Source: Candidatus Glassbacteria bacterium RIFCSPLOWO2_12_FULL_58_11
GTDB lineage: Bacteria; Gemmatimonadota; Glassbacteria; GWA2-58-10
Direction: 5' to 3'
Length of the DNA: 16,359 nucleotides
Assembly: GCA_001780825.1 (NCBI GenBank)
Contig: MFIX01000161.1
Coordinates: forward strand, 1 to 16,359
Each line of letters starts with the position of its first letter. The stretch's first letter is position 1. The notes under the pieces are model-generated. The model searched no databases and was not told the origin of the DNA. It saw only the letters and a program-made list of their open reading frames with translations. Shown one piece after another: positions 7,420-13,594 of the stretch. A program made the position numbers and the translations under genes.

Positions 7420-8979
7420 TTAATGGATTGTCACGTGGCTCAGACGGTACCAGCCATCCGTGGCGCGGACCTCAAGTGGCAGGGCGATCCGCGGCTCGCG
7501 GCTCCAGGGATCGAGAAAGGCGAGCCCCAGCTCGTACTCTCCCGGCGGCATATCCGCCGGCAGCTCGATCCGCGAGCGGATCTCGACCGGGCCGGGCAAC
7601 CAGTTCCGGATATCCGCCCCGGTATCCACCACCCAACTCGCCCCGCTCTGCCTGTTTCGCAGCTCGAAAGCCAGCGGATGCTTGAGGTAACAGGGAGCCA
7701 CGCCCTTGTTCTCCCACTCCATCTCGTAATATAAGCTTCCGCCGGCTTTCGCGGTTGCCGGGTGAGACAGGCGCTCGAGCACGAAACGGTAGCCCATTTT
7801 CCTGCCGAACTCGACCACCTTGTCCCACCAGGCATCCGGGACCGGGACAGTGCCTAGATGCACCACCGAGGCGTGCCAGCGCAGAGCCTCGGAAAGGATC
7901 TTGTCGATATCGAAATGGTCATCGTACCAGGTCTGGATCGATCCGCAGGACTCGAAAACCACCGGTCCGTTCCGCCAGGCCTCATTGGCTTCTTCCGCAT
8001 CGAGGGCCTGCTGGTAGAAATCCTCCATGTGGTTCCAGGTCGGGCTGAACATCCCGTAATCGCCCAGGCAGTCAGCGCGCCAGCCGGTGCCTTTTTCGAC
8101 CGCGTATTTAAGCTCCTCAGCTCCGCCGATCTGCATGACCAAAGGGGTTTTCTTGAAATTGTCCAGGTAGAGGTCGACAAATTTGCGCAGGATCGAATCC
8201 GGCGGCATGTTCAGACCTGTCCCGCTGGTGTGCCACTCGGCCCAGCGGCCTACGGTGCCGATATCGACATGGTCCAGGTAGGGCGTGCCATCGTAGCGCG
8301 CGGCCAGGGCCCGGATCAGGTTGGCGTGCTTTTCGTAAAAAAGCGCTGAGCTGTAGTCCGGCTGCCAGCCCACCTCCTCGGTGTAGCTCTGGCCCTTGAG
8401 GCCCTGGTCGATCAGCCACTGCGGCACATCGACCACCCCATCCTGGCACATCACCCGCAGCATGATCTTCTGGCCGTTCGCCGTTCCAAGCTCGATCATC
8501 CGGTCAATCAGCGCGAAATCGATCTGGCCCTCTTGCGGTTCGATGTCTTTCCAGTACCAGCGGAACTGGGCGATGGAGCACAGGGGATGGCGGAACTGGC
8601 GGACCCAGTTGTTGAAGCTTTCGACCGAGACAAAGCCCATGCCGGGGTTGAGCAGCAGCTCATCGGTCTCCCGGGGGGTAACCACGACAGCGTAGGGCGC
8701 CAGACGGCCCCACATCAGGTCCAGCAGGAAATCCAAAGCATCCTGTGTGCTGTAAACGCCATCGGCGTTGTAATCCAGCTCCGGAGCGGCCGGGTCCGCC
8801 CGGCCCCTTAGCAGCAGGGAAAGCACATCCTCGAATCCCACCGCGTCGTCTCCATTGTAATCCCGTCCGCTATGGGTCTGTTGCGCTCCGCTCTGGGCGG
8901 ACACCAGGGCCAGGGCGCCGAGAGAGAGCAGCAAGGCCAACAGGATGACCATTAGCCGTTTGTTACTTTTGAAAGCCAT
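7420..8979 (-). CDS. Secreted glycosidase-like DUF4832 protein with N-terminal dockerin-like domain
   Basis: Secreted protein of 519 residues, probably carbohydrate-active. A signal peptide (about 8-29, ending VSAQS) is followed at once by two calcium-loop motifs, DYNGDDAVGFED (40-51) and DYNADGVYSTQD (69-80), each trailed by a hydrophobic helix: a dockerin type I-like pair. From about 105 comes a TIM-barrel-like region beginning LLLNPGMGFVSVES, with IAQFRWYWKDIEPQEGQIDF (136-155) as seen in GH42-like and DUF4832 proteins. E248 (GRWAEWHTSG) and E343 (VVFESCGS) are plausible acid/base and nucleophile, which is inference. The C-terminal part (about 395-519) is a beta-rich DUF4832-type domain. 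The ribosome site before ATG 8979 is weak (GAAG). The gene lies upstream of the S58 peptidase gene on the same strand. Its polysaccharide target is unknown. Confidence 0.8.
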   Translation of the reverse strand: MAFKSNKRLMVILLALLLSLGALALVSAQSGAQQTHSGRDYNGDDAVGFEDVLSLLLRGRADPAAPELDYNADGVYSTQDALDFLLDLMWGRLAPYAVVVTPRETDELLLNPGMGFVSVESFNNWVRQFRHPLCSIAQFRWYWKDIEPQEGQIDFALIDRMIELGTANGQKIMLRVMCQDGVVDVPQWLIDQGLKGQSYTEEVGWQPDYSSALFYEKHANLIRALAARYDGTPYLDHVDIGTVGRWAEWHTSGTGLNMPPDSILRKFVDLYLDNFKKTPLVMQIGGAEELKYAVEKGTGWRADCLGDYGMFSPTWNHMEDFYQQALDAEEANEAWRNGPVVFESCGSIQTWYDDHFDIDKILSEALRWHASVVHLGTVPVPDAWWDKVVEFGRKMGYRFVLERLSHPATAKAGGSLYYEMEWENKGVAPCYLKHPLAFELRNRQSGASWVVDTGADIRNWLPGPVEIRSRIELPADMPPGEYELGLAFLDPWSREPRIALPLEVRATDGWYRLSHVTIH

Positions 8980-9111
8980 AAATCTACTTCGTTTCTACCT
9001 GGATAAATCTGGAAACCGATGAATCGAATTTTTCAACGCCTTTTAAAACAAAATACAACTGAGAGGCTAAGCCGACAAGCCGGTTAAGGGAATCGCCCAC
9101 AACTAAAAAAG

Positions 9112-9147
9112 CGGGCGCAGTCCCGATAAAATCGGAACGCCTCTACG
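9112..9147. repeat. Degenerate copy of the 13.5-kb dispersed palindromic repeat
   Basis: Aligned without gaps to the intact copy at 13533-13568, one base extended on the right, 29 of 36 positions are identical by hand count. Shared blocks include GGGCGCAG, CCCGATAA and CTACG. The substitutions break the outer stem (for example CGCCTCTACG instead of CGCCCCTACG), so it no longer folds fully and looks like an old, decaying copy. It lies upstream of the minus-strand glycosidase-like gene. Confidence 0.7.
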
Positions 9148-9178
9148 CCTATTTACTAGCCTTAGAATTCAATTATAC

Positions 9179-9219
9179 GGCGGTAAGAGCATAAACTATA
9201 GTTTTGGAGAAAAACCGCC
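9179..9219. repeat. Inverted repeat enclosing a perfect 12-bp palindrome
   Basis: GGCGGT (9179-9184) pairs with ACCGCC (9214-9219). Inside the loop lies the perfect palindrome AAACTATAGTTT (9193-9204). The nested symmetric layout, about 200 bases upstream of the minus-strand gene at 8979, could be an operator for a dimeric regulator or a cruciform site. No regulator gene is in the window. Confidence 0.4.
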
Positions 9220-9258
9220 AATTCAAAGCGATTACATATAAAACGTCACGAACATAAC

Positions 9259-9287
9259 ATTATAACAATAAAATAAGGCCCATTATA
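9259..9287 (-). promoter_or_regulatory. Candidate -10 elements for the gene starting at 8979
   Basis: Read on the minus strand, two perfect TATAAT boxes occur at 9264-9259 and 9287-9282. Neither has a good TTGACA-like -35 at 16-18 bases, so one or both may depend on an activator or be chance in AT-rich DNA. They lie 280-310 bases upstream of the start codon at 8979. Confidence 0.35.
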
Positions 9288-9313
9288 GTATATGATTAAC
9301 ATTTCTTTTGGAC

Positions 9314-9342
9314 TTGACAAAATACTGAAGGCAGCCTAAGAT
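9314..9342 (+). promoter_or_regulatory. Sigma-70-type promoter reading toward the metalloprotease gene
   Basis: A perfect -35 TTGACA (9314-9319), 17-base spacer and -10 TAAGAT (9337-9342) predict a start near 9349. That gives a leader of about 240 nt before the ATG at 9590. The leader would run antisense to the candidate minus-strand RNA at 9383-9459 and through the Shine-Dalgarno hairpin at 9489-9533. Confidence 0.6.
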
Positions 9343-9382
9343 AAAAATGGACATTGAAATTAATTCCTCAATGTATCCAAAT

Positions 9383-9459
9383 AAAAAAGGCTCCTACCAT
9401 CCACGTCCGCCAAGACATTTCCGGTAAGAGCCTGTGTGGCAATCCCTTGAGGGACTGCT
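9383..9459 (-). ncRNA. Candidate 77-nt structured small RNA or attenuated leader
   Basis: Read on the minus strand, a start about 6-7 bases past the -10 box (9465-9470) falls at 9458-9459, exactly at the foot of the first hairpin. Hairpin 1 is GCAGUCCC-UCAA-GGGAUUGC (9458-9439). Hairpin 2 has a 10-bp stem GGCUCUUACC (9432-9423) with GGUAGGAGCC (9398-9389) and a 24-nt head with an inner stem AUGUC/GACGU. It ends directly in six U residues (9388-9383), a canonical intrinsic terminator. The one imperfect pair in each long stem is G-U on this strand but A-C or C-A on the plus strand, so the RNA belongs to the minus strand. It matches no RNA family I recognise. It may stand alone or be a terminated leader of the gene at 8979. 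Confidence 0.6.
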
Positions 9460-9464
9460 GACTA

Positions 9465-9494
9465 AGAATAACAGCTTTCCCCCGGGATTGTCAA
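9465..9494 (-). promoter_or_regulatory. Sigma-70-type promoter for the minus-strand small RNA
   Basis: On the minus strand a perfect TTGACA (9494-9489) is followed after 18 bases by TATTCT (9470-9465). The predicted start is at 9458-9459, and an intrinsic terminator lies about 75 bases further on. The -35 box is the inner edge of the inverted repeat at 9489-9533, so a protein or structure at that repeat would block it. Confidence 0.6.
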
Positions 9495-9533
9495 CCTCTT
9501 TTGGGGGCCGATAGGCCAGAAAGGAGGTTGGCA
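9489..9533 (+). promoter_or_regulatory. Hairpin sequestering a perfect Shine-Dalgarno and a two-codon ORF start
   Basis: The plus-strand segment CAACCTCTTTT (9492-9502) pairs with AAAGGAGGTTG (9520-9530); the only wobble is U9499-G9523. The stem can be extended by 9489-9491 with 9531-9533, and an inner GGCC-GATA-GGCC stem (9506-9517) caps it. AAAGGAGGT is a perfect anti-16S match; five bases later comes ATG GAG TAA (9533-9541), a Met-Glu-stop ORF. In mRNA this would hide a very strong ribosome site within the leader of the metalloprotease gene. At the DNA level the same inverted repeat touches the -35 of the small-RNA promoter. Confidence 0.55.
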
Positions 9534-9589
9534 TGGAGTAAAATCTTGGATGAATTTCACGCTTTTTTCCGACTCTTCCCGAGGGAAAA

Positions 9590-11512
9590 ATGGATAACAT
9601 CAAAGGTAAAATTGGATTAACTGCTTTATTTTTATTTGGACTTGTTTGTTATGCAAAAGCTTACAGCCCCGAATTACCTGCAGAAATCAACATTAGTGCA
9701 ACTTATTCCGGCCCTCAGCAAGTAATGCTCAATATTGATGTAAAAGGAGATATAGAATTTGCGCTTGAACAAATTGTAAAATTGGATCCCCGATTAACAG
9801 CCGTAGCGGGAAACCTAAGGCAAAAATACATTCTCCCGGCAAATGGATCGATTACTAATTCAGTAATCGTAGGGTTTGATGTTTTTTTTGATTATTACGT
9901 CATTTCTGTCAATGTTAAAGATATTTGCAATGATTGCTATGGTTCTTTTGAGAAAGGCGAGCAATTCTATTTGGTACCCTTAGAAAAAGAACCACTAATT
10001 ATGACCTTTGGTCAATTCTATGAAAGATTGATAAAAGAACCAGCCTTCGCCGAAAAGCTTGGGTTTATTGTATCGGAATCAAAAGCCAAGCCTGGTATTA
10101 AAGGATTATTTAACTACCGGAAAAGCGAATTGACAGCGCAAGAGGCAAAAGCTTTTTTCCGCGGTGAATTTAAGCCTCAGGCCTTCAGGCCGACTGAAAA
10201 TCGAAAGGAAAGGAGCAGGAACAAAGAGTTACTTGCCTCTACCTACCAAAGGTCAGGGCGGATCTCTTTTTACGATGATAATTGGGATACAACATATGGA
10301 GTACCAAGAGCTGAGGTTGCGGTGGTTGTTTACTATACACCGGCCTGGGAAGAAGTATGGGGATATGGAGTAACGGACGATGATGGCTATTACAATGTCA
10401 CTTTTACAATACCTGATGGCCAATCTTTATATGAATCTTTAGTTGGTATTCAGGTTTATCTGGAAAACGAGAGCAATGCAATATTGGTAAAGCACCCGAC
10501 TACTGGATTATATATGGGGGAAACCATTAAAAATAATTACAACTGGAGCCTGAATGCTGCAGATGCTTTTTATGGACCTTCGAAAATTCAATGGTCCATC
10601 ACTATGAGTTACGTCGCATCCAGTTCAAGTGGATTTGGTGGTGGAAGCGTTGATGTTCTTTTACCTAAGGATACTAATGAATATAGGACAGATCCTGATC
10701 CTAACCAAATCTGGTTAAAATCAATTTGGAGTTGGGATTTATGCTTGGAAACAGCTTCACATGAACATGGACATCATATAATGTATGCCAACATGGGGTT
10801 TTCGCTTGGAATGCCCGAATGGGGGCTCTGTAGTAAAAAAACTCCAGGATCCGGTGTTTGGGGGGAAGGATGGGCGCAATTCTGGGCTACAAAGATAGCT
10901 CTATATTTCGGACACGATGTTCATGATCCAACACCGGATAGTAATCCAGCTTGCTCTTCAATATCTGACTCGACGGCGGGAAATGTACTGCATGCATTAT
11001 GGGATTTATATGACGGGAATGGTGATGAGCCTTACTCCTACTGGTCAAAAATGGATGATGCCCTTAGAAGCACAGGTTCTTATACTGTATATGATTACAT
11101 CGCGGCTCTCAAAGATCAATATGAAATGGAAGCTATCAAGGAGGCAATAGAAGATGCAATTCAACACAATCTGCCTCCATCGCCAGGCATGCTGCTAGCC
11201 GCCGCAGAATCAGTACCCTTGGAACTGCCCAAATCATTCAAGCTCTCCCAGAATTGTCCTAATCCCTTCAATCCTTCAACAACTATCTCTTTTGGTTTGC
11301 TGACGGAAGAAGGGAATGTGGACCTTTCTATTTACAACCTAAGAGGTGTAAAGGTAAAGACCTTACTCAACGGGCCACGAGGGGCCGGAACTTATGCTGT
11401 TTTTTGGGACGGCATGGATGACTATGGGAGAAAAGCAGCGAGCGGGATTTATTTTTATAGATTAACTGCCGGGCAGCTAATTTCTACTAAAAAGATGGTG
11501 CTTATAAAGTAA
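9590..11512 (+). CDS. Secreted zinc metalloprotease with C-terminal type IX/FlgD-like sorting domain
   Basis: Exported protein of 640 residues, probably a protease acting at or outside the cell surface. The signal peptide (about 7-24) ends YAKA|YSP. After an unassigned N-terminal region, a carboxypeptidase-regulatory/CNA-B-like strand domain lies at about 220-300 (GVTDDDGYYNVTFTIPDG). The catalytic part has ASHEHGHHIMY with zinc motif H391-E392-x-x-H395, and GVWGEGWAQFWA, where E426 could be the third ligand; this gluzincin-like reading is inference. Residues about 543-640 are the sorting domain (FKLSQNCPNPFNPST ... SGIYFYRLTAG ... KKMVLIK), as used by type IX secretion or related cell-surface anchoring. 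GAGGG only four bases before the ATG is a tight ribosome site. The gene is markedly AT-rich (24 of 60 G+C in 10561-10620) and is followed by a hairpin and a related secreted protein gene. Confidence 0.82.
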   Translation: MDNIKGKIGLTALFLFGLVCYAKAYSPELPAEINISATYSGPQQVMLNIDVKGDIEFALEQIVKLDPRLTAVAGNLRQKYILPANGSITNSVIVGFDVFFDYYVISVNVKDICNDCYGSFEKGEQFYLVPLEKEPLIMTFGQFYERLIKEPAFAEKLGFIVSESKAKPGIKGLFNYRKSELTAQEAKAFFRGEFKPQAFRPTENRKERSRNKELLASTYQRSGRISFYDDNWDTTYGVPRAEVAVVVYYTPAWEEVWGYGVTDDDGYYNVTFTIPDGQSLYESLVGIQVYLENESNAILVKHPTTGLYMGETIKNNYNWSLNAADAFYGPSKIQWSITMSYVASSSSGFGGGSVDVLLPKDTNEYRTDPDPNQIWLKSIWSWDLCLETASHEHGHHIMYANMGFSLGMPEWGLCSKKTPGSGVWGEGWAQFWATKIALYFGHDVHDPTPDSNPACSSISDSTAGNVLHALWDLYDGNGDEPYSYWSKMDDALRSTGSYTVYDYIAALKDQYEMEAIKEAIEDAIQHNLPPSPGMLLAAAESVPLELPKSFKLSQNCPNPFNPSTTISFGLLTEEGNVDLSIYNLRGVKVKTLLNGPRGAGTYAVFWDGMDDYGRKAASGIYFYRLTAGQLISTKKMVLIK

Positions 11513-11524
11513 CTACTTTGAATT

Positions 11525-11557
11525 GGGCGAGGTGCAATGCACCTCGCCCGACTTTTT
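11525..11557 (+). terminator. Intrinsic terminator or attenuator hairpin between two secreted-protein genes
   Basis: GGGCGAGGTG (11525-11534) pairs perfectly with CACCTCGCCC (11540-11549) around CAATG; the symmetry extends to 12 bp per arm. GAC and TTTTT (11553-11557) follow. It lies 13 bases after the metalloprotease stop and only 15 bases before the next start codon, leaving no room for a promoter after it. The sequence also resembles the dispersed GGGGCG palindromes elsewhere in the window. Confidence 0.8.
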
Positions 11558-11572
11558 CTAGAGGTAGCAATC

Positions 11573-13450
11573 ATGCTTAAAAGGCTACTTTTTTTGAATA
11601 TAAAAAAATGTAAAATTATCAGTTTGTCTATTGGTGCATTTCTTTGCCTTAACTCAAGTTTGGAAGCGAAACTCAGTTCTACTTTCTTAATTCCAAACAT
11701 CATAGTTAATTTTGAACCTCACTTGGATAGCGATATAAATTATGACTGGAAAGTGGACATCAATGATGTGGCGCTGTGGTTTAATTTTCTTGCGGATACC
11801 AGCCTGGTCACTCGGGATACGATATTATACAGAGGTATTCATTTAAACCGCGATACCAAATATTTTTTGTATTGGATATTCAAGACCGATAGCTGGGTTG
11901 GAGGCGGATATGGCCCTATCCTGGATCACCCGGACAGTCTGCCTGAAATAAGCGGGCTGGCTTTGGCTCTGGCGGACAGCCAGTTGACAGCTTTGAAAGA
12001 GGTAAAGCCGGAATGGTCCCCAGGGCTGGAAGCCATCCGCAGGCAGTTCGGCTTGACCGGTAAGCCGCCGGTACCTCTCAATCCGGACCTGAACGGCGAC
12101 CACTTGAACAATATCAGCGATGTCGCCCTTTTTTTCATCTACCTGGCTGACAGCCTGCGACAGCTGCCTGATTCGAATGCTGTGCTCCGCTCGCTGGATT
12201 TCAATGCGGATGGCGTGGTCAATTACCGGGATTGCCAAGCATTTCTGTGGCGCCTGCATTATGATCGCTTTCAATCACAATATTTATATGAGCCTCCTCC
12301 TGCTCCAAGCCTTGTTGACCCGTCTGCGCTACCTGCTCTTTCCGAAAAAAGCCGGTATTTTGCCTTAAGGATGCTTTCCTGGATGCATCGTGATGGACTT
12401 ACAAGAGATGCGAACGGAGCCGCCCGGGCGCTTAATTTACCGGAGCTGTCGGACTCGCTGATACCGGCCAACCAGGATGGTGACCTCGATCGTGACCTGA
12501 GAGATGCGCTCCTGTTTTTCGAGTTTGTGAGCGAGTTCGAACAAGGCCAGCTGGACACGACCGGGCTTCTTCCCCGGCTGGACATGAATTTTAACGGCAC
12601 CCTCGATAGCCTGGATGTGGATAATTTTCTCTTTTTCCTGTTTTTCAAAAACGTTCCGGCAATGGTCCCGGACCGTGAATTGCCGCGGATCAGCGCCACA
12701 TCAAAAGTTTTCGCCCTGGACTGGCTGACCCGAGAGGAACTGCGTCACCCTGAATGGATAACCGATGAAAGAATAAGCAAGTGTTCCATTCTCAGAGAAA
12801 TGCTGTCCACGGTGCCGACCACCAAACCCGAAATCTGCGACTATGACGGTAACGGAGTGGCGGAGATTGCCGATCTGGTTTACATGGTCGTGCTAGGCAG
12901 TCAAAACAGCCCCCTGGCGGATAAAAACGGCGACGGCAGGTTTAAAATTAACGATGCTGTCATTTTCCTGAATGATCTGCGGGCCGGCCGCTGTCCAACA
13001 CTGAATACTGCAAATCAGTTTCTTGCATCCGCCCATCCGGCCGGCTTTCCTGGCAAAACTGAAATACAAAAGGCTTTTGGTCTAATAAGCCAGATGGAAC
13101 TATCAGCAAGTGAAAGGCAGGCCCTGGCAGTAAAATTCGGCTTACAATTTACAAAGGCCAATCCCACCTCTGGCTTTTCGCTCGGTCAAAACAGTCCGAA
13201 TCCTTTTAACCCCTCAACCGCGATCAGTTTTAACCTGCCAGAGGATTTTCAAGAGGTGAATTTGTCTGTTTTCGATATCCGCGGCAGGCTGGTCATCAAT
13301 CTTATCAGCGGTACGCGGTCGGAAGGCGCTTACACAGTTTTCTGGAACGGTAAAGATAAGAATGGAATGGATCTGCCGAGCGGAGTTTATTTCTGCCGGT
13401 TGAGAGCCGGAGGGTCCGCAGCGACAAGGAAGTTGATTCTGCTAAAATAA
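11573..13450 (+). CDS. Secreted poly-dockerin-like protein with type IX/FlgD-like sorting domain
   Basis: Secreted 625-residue protein with no recognisable enzyme domain. ATG 11573 is preferred because AGAGG precedes it and a signal peptide follows (about 14-32); the upstream ATG at 11537 lies in the loop of the terminator hairpin. The body contains calcium-loop motifs of dockerin type: D54-D65, D172-D183 (DLNGDHLNNISD), D209-D220 (DFNADGVVNYRD), D302-D311 (less regular), D337-D348 (DMNFNGTLDSLD), D423-D434 (DYDGNGVAEIAD) and D450-D461 (DKNGDGRFKIND). Each is followed by a hydrophobic helix. They form about four paired modules, the first lacking a clear second loop. Residues about 534-625 are the sorting domain (FSLGQNSPNPFNPST ... 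SGVYFCRLRAG ... LILLK). The first 190 bases are very AT-rich, the rest GC-rich. A structural or scaffold role is inferred; no cohesin is present. Confidence 0.75.
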   Translation: MLKRLLFLNIKKCKIISLSIGAFLCLNSSLEAKLSSTFLIPNIIVNFEPHLDSDINYDWKVDINDVALWFNFLADTSLVTRDTILYRGIHLNRDTKYFLYWIFKTDSWVGGGYGPILDHPDSLPEISGLALALADSQLTALKEVKPEWSPGLEAIRRQFGLTGKPPVPLNPDLNGDHLNNISDVALFFIYLADSLRQLPDSNAVLRSLDFNADGVVNYRDCQAFLWRLHYDRFQSQYLYEPPPAPSLVDPSALPALSEKSRYFALRMLSWMHRDGLTRDANGAARALNLPELSDSLIPANQDGDLDRDLRDALLFFEFVSEFEQGQLDTTGLLPRLDMNFNGTLDSLDVDNFLFFLFFKNVPAMVPDRELPRISATSKVFALDWLTREELRHPEWITDERISKCSILREMLSTVPTTKPEICDYDGNGVAEIADLVYMVVLGSQNSPLADKNGDGRFKINDAVIFLNDLRAGRCPTLNTANQFLASAHPAGFPGKTEIQKAFGLISQMELSASERQALAVKFGLQFTKANPTSGFSLGQNSPNPFNPSTAISFNLPEDFQEVNLSVFDIRGRLVINLISGTRSEGAYTVFWNGKDKNGMDLPSGVYFCRLRAGGSAATRKLILLK

Positions 13451-13529
13451 AAATTTCCTGGTGCCCTACATCACCGCCACTTATCCCCCGTAACCGATAT
13501 TTCGAAGGCCAAATCCGCCATACATTAAC

Positions 13530-13569
13530 CGTAGGGGCGCAGCCCCGATAATATCGCGGCGCCCCTACG
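13530..13569. repeat. Intact dispersed palindromic repeat at a convergent gene junction
   Basis: CGTAGGGGCGC (13530-13540) is exactly inverted by GCGCCCCTACG (13559-13569), and an inner CGATA/TATCG stem (13546-13556) sits in between. It is the intact relative of the degenerate copy at 9112-9147 and shares its GTAGGGGCG/CGCCCCTAC ends with the REPIN-like element at 2192-2304. Its place between two convergent genes suggests it can also stop transcription from both sides. Confidence 0.8.
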
Positions 13570-13594
13570 ATTTAATTATTCAATCTGCATTAAA

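Larger units (their letters stand above)
8980..9589. other. AT-rich divergent control region with several structured elements
   Basis: These 610 bases separate the divergent glycosidase-like and metalloprotease genes and contain no credible gene longer than a few codons. From left to right they hold a degenerate palindromic repeat (9112-9147), an inverted repeat with a nested palindrome (9179-9219), minus-strand -10-like boxes (9259-9264 and 9282-9287), a plus-strand promoter (9314-9342), a candidate minus-strand RNA (9383-9459) with its own promoter (9465-9494), and a hairpin over a perfect Shine-Dalgarno (9489-9533). Composition is clearly AT-richer than the flanking minus-strand genes. Confidence 0.7.

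Noticed and set aside
9383..9459. Reading this region as tRNA, SRP RNA, 6S RNA or a known riboswitch
   Set aside because: No T-loop or acceptor stem, no SRP GGAA-type core, no long 6S-like duplex, and no match to riboswitch consensus sequences I know.
9550..9597. A 15-codon ORF overlapping the metalloprotease start
   Set aside because: It has no Shine-Dalgarno and no peptide features; chance is the simplest reading.
11537..11572. An earlier ATG for the poly-dockerin-like protein
   Set aside because: It lies in the loop of the terminator hairpin; ATG 11573 gives a proper signal peptide and has AGAGG upstream.
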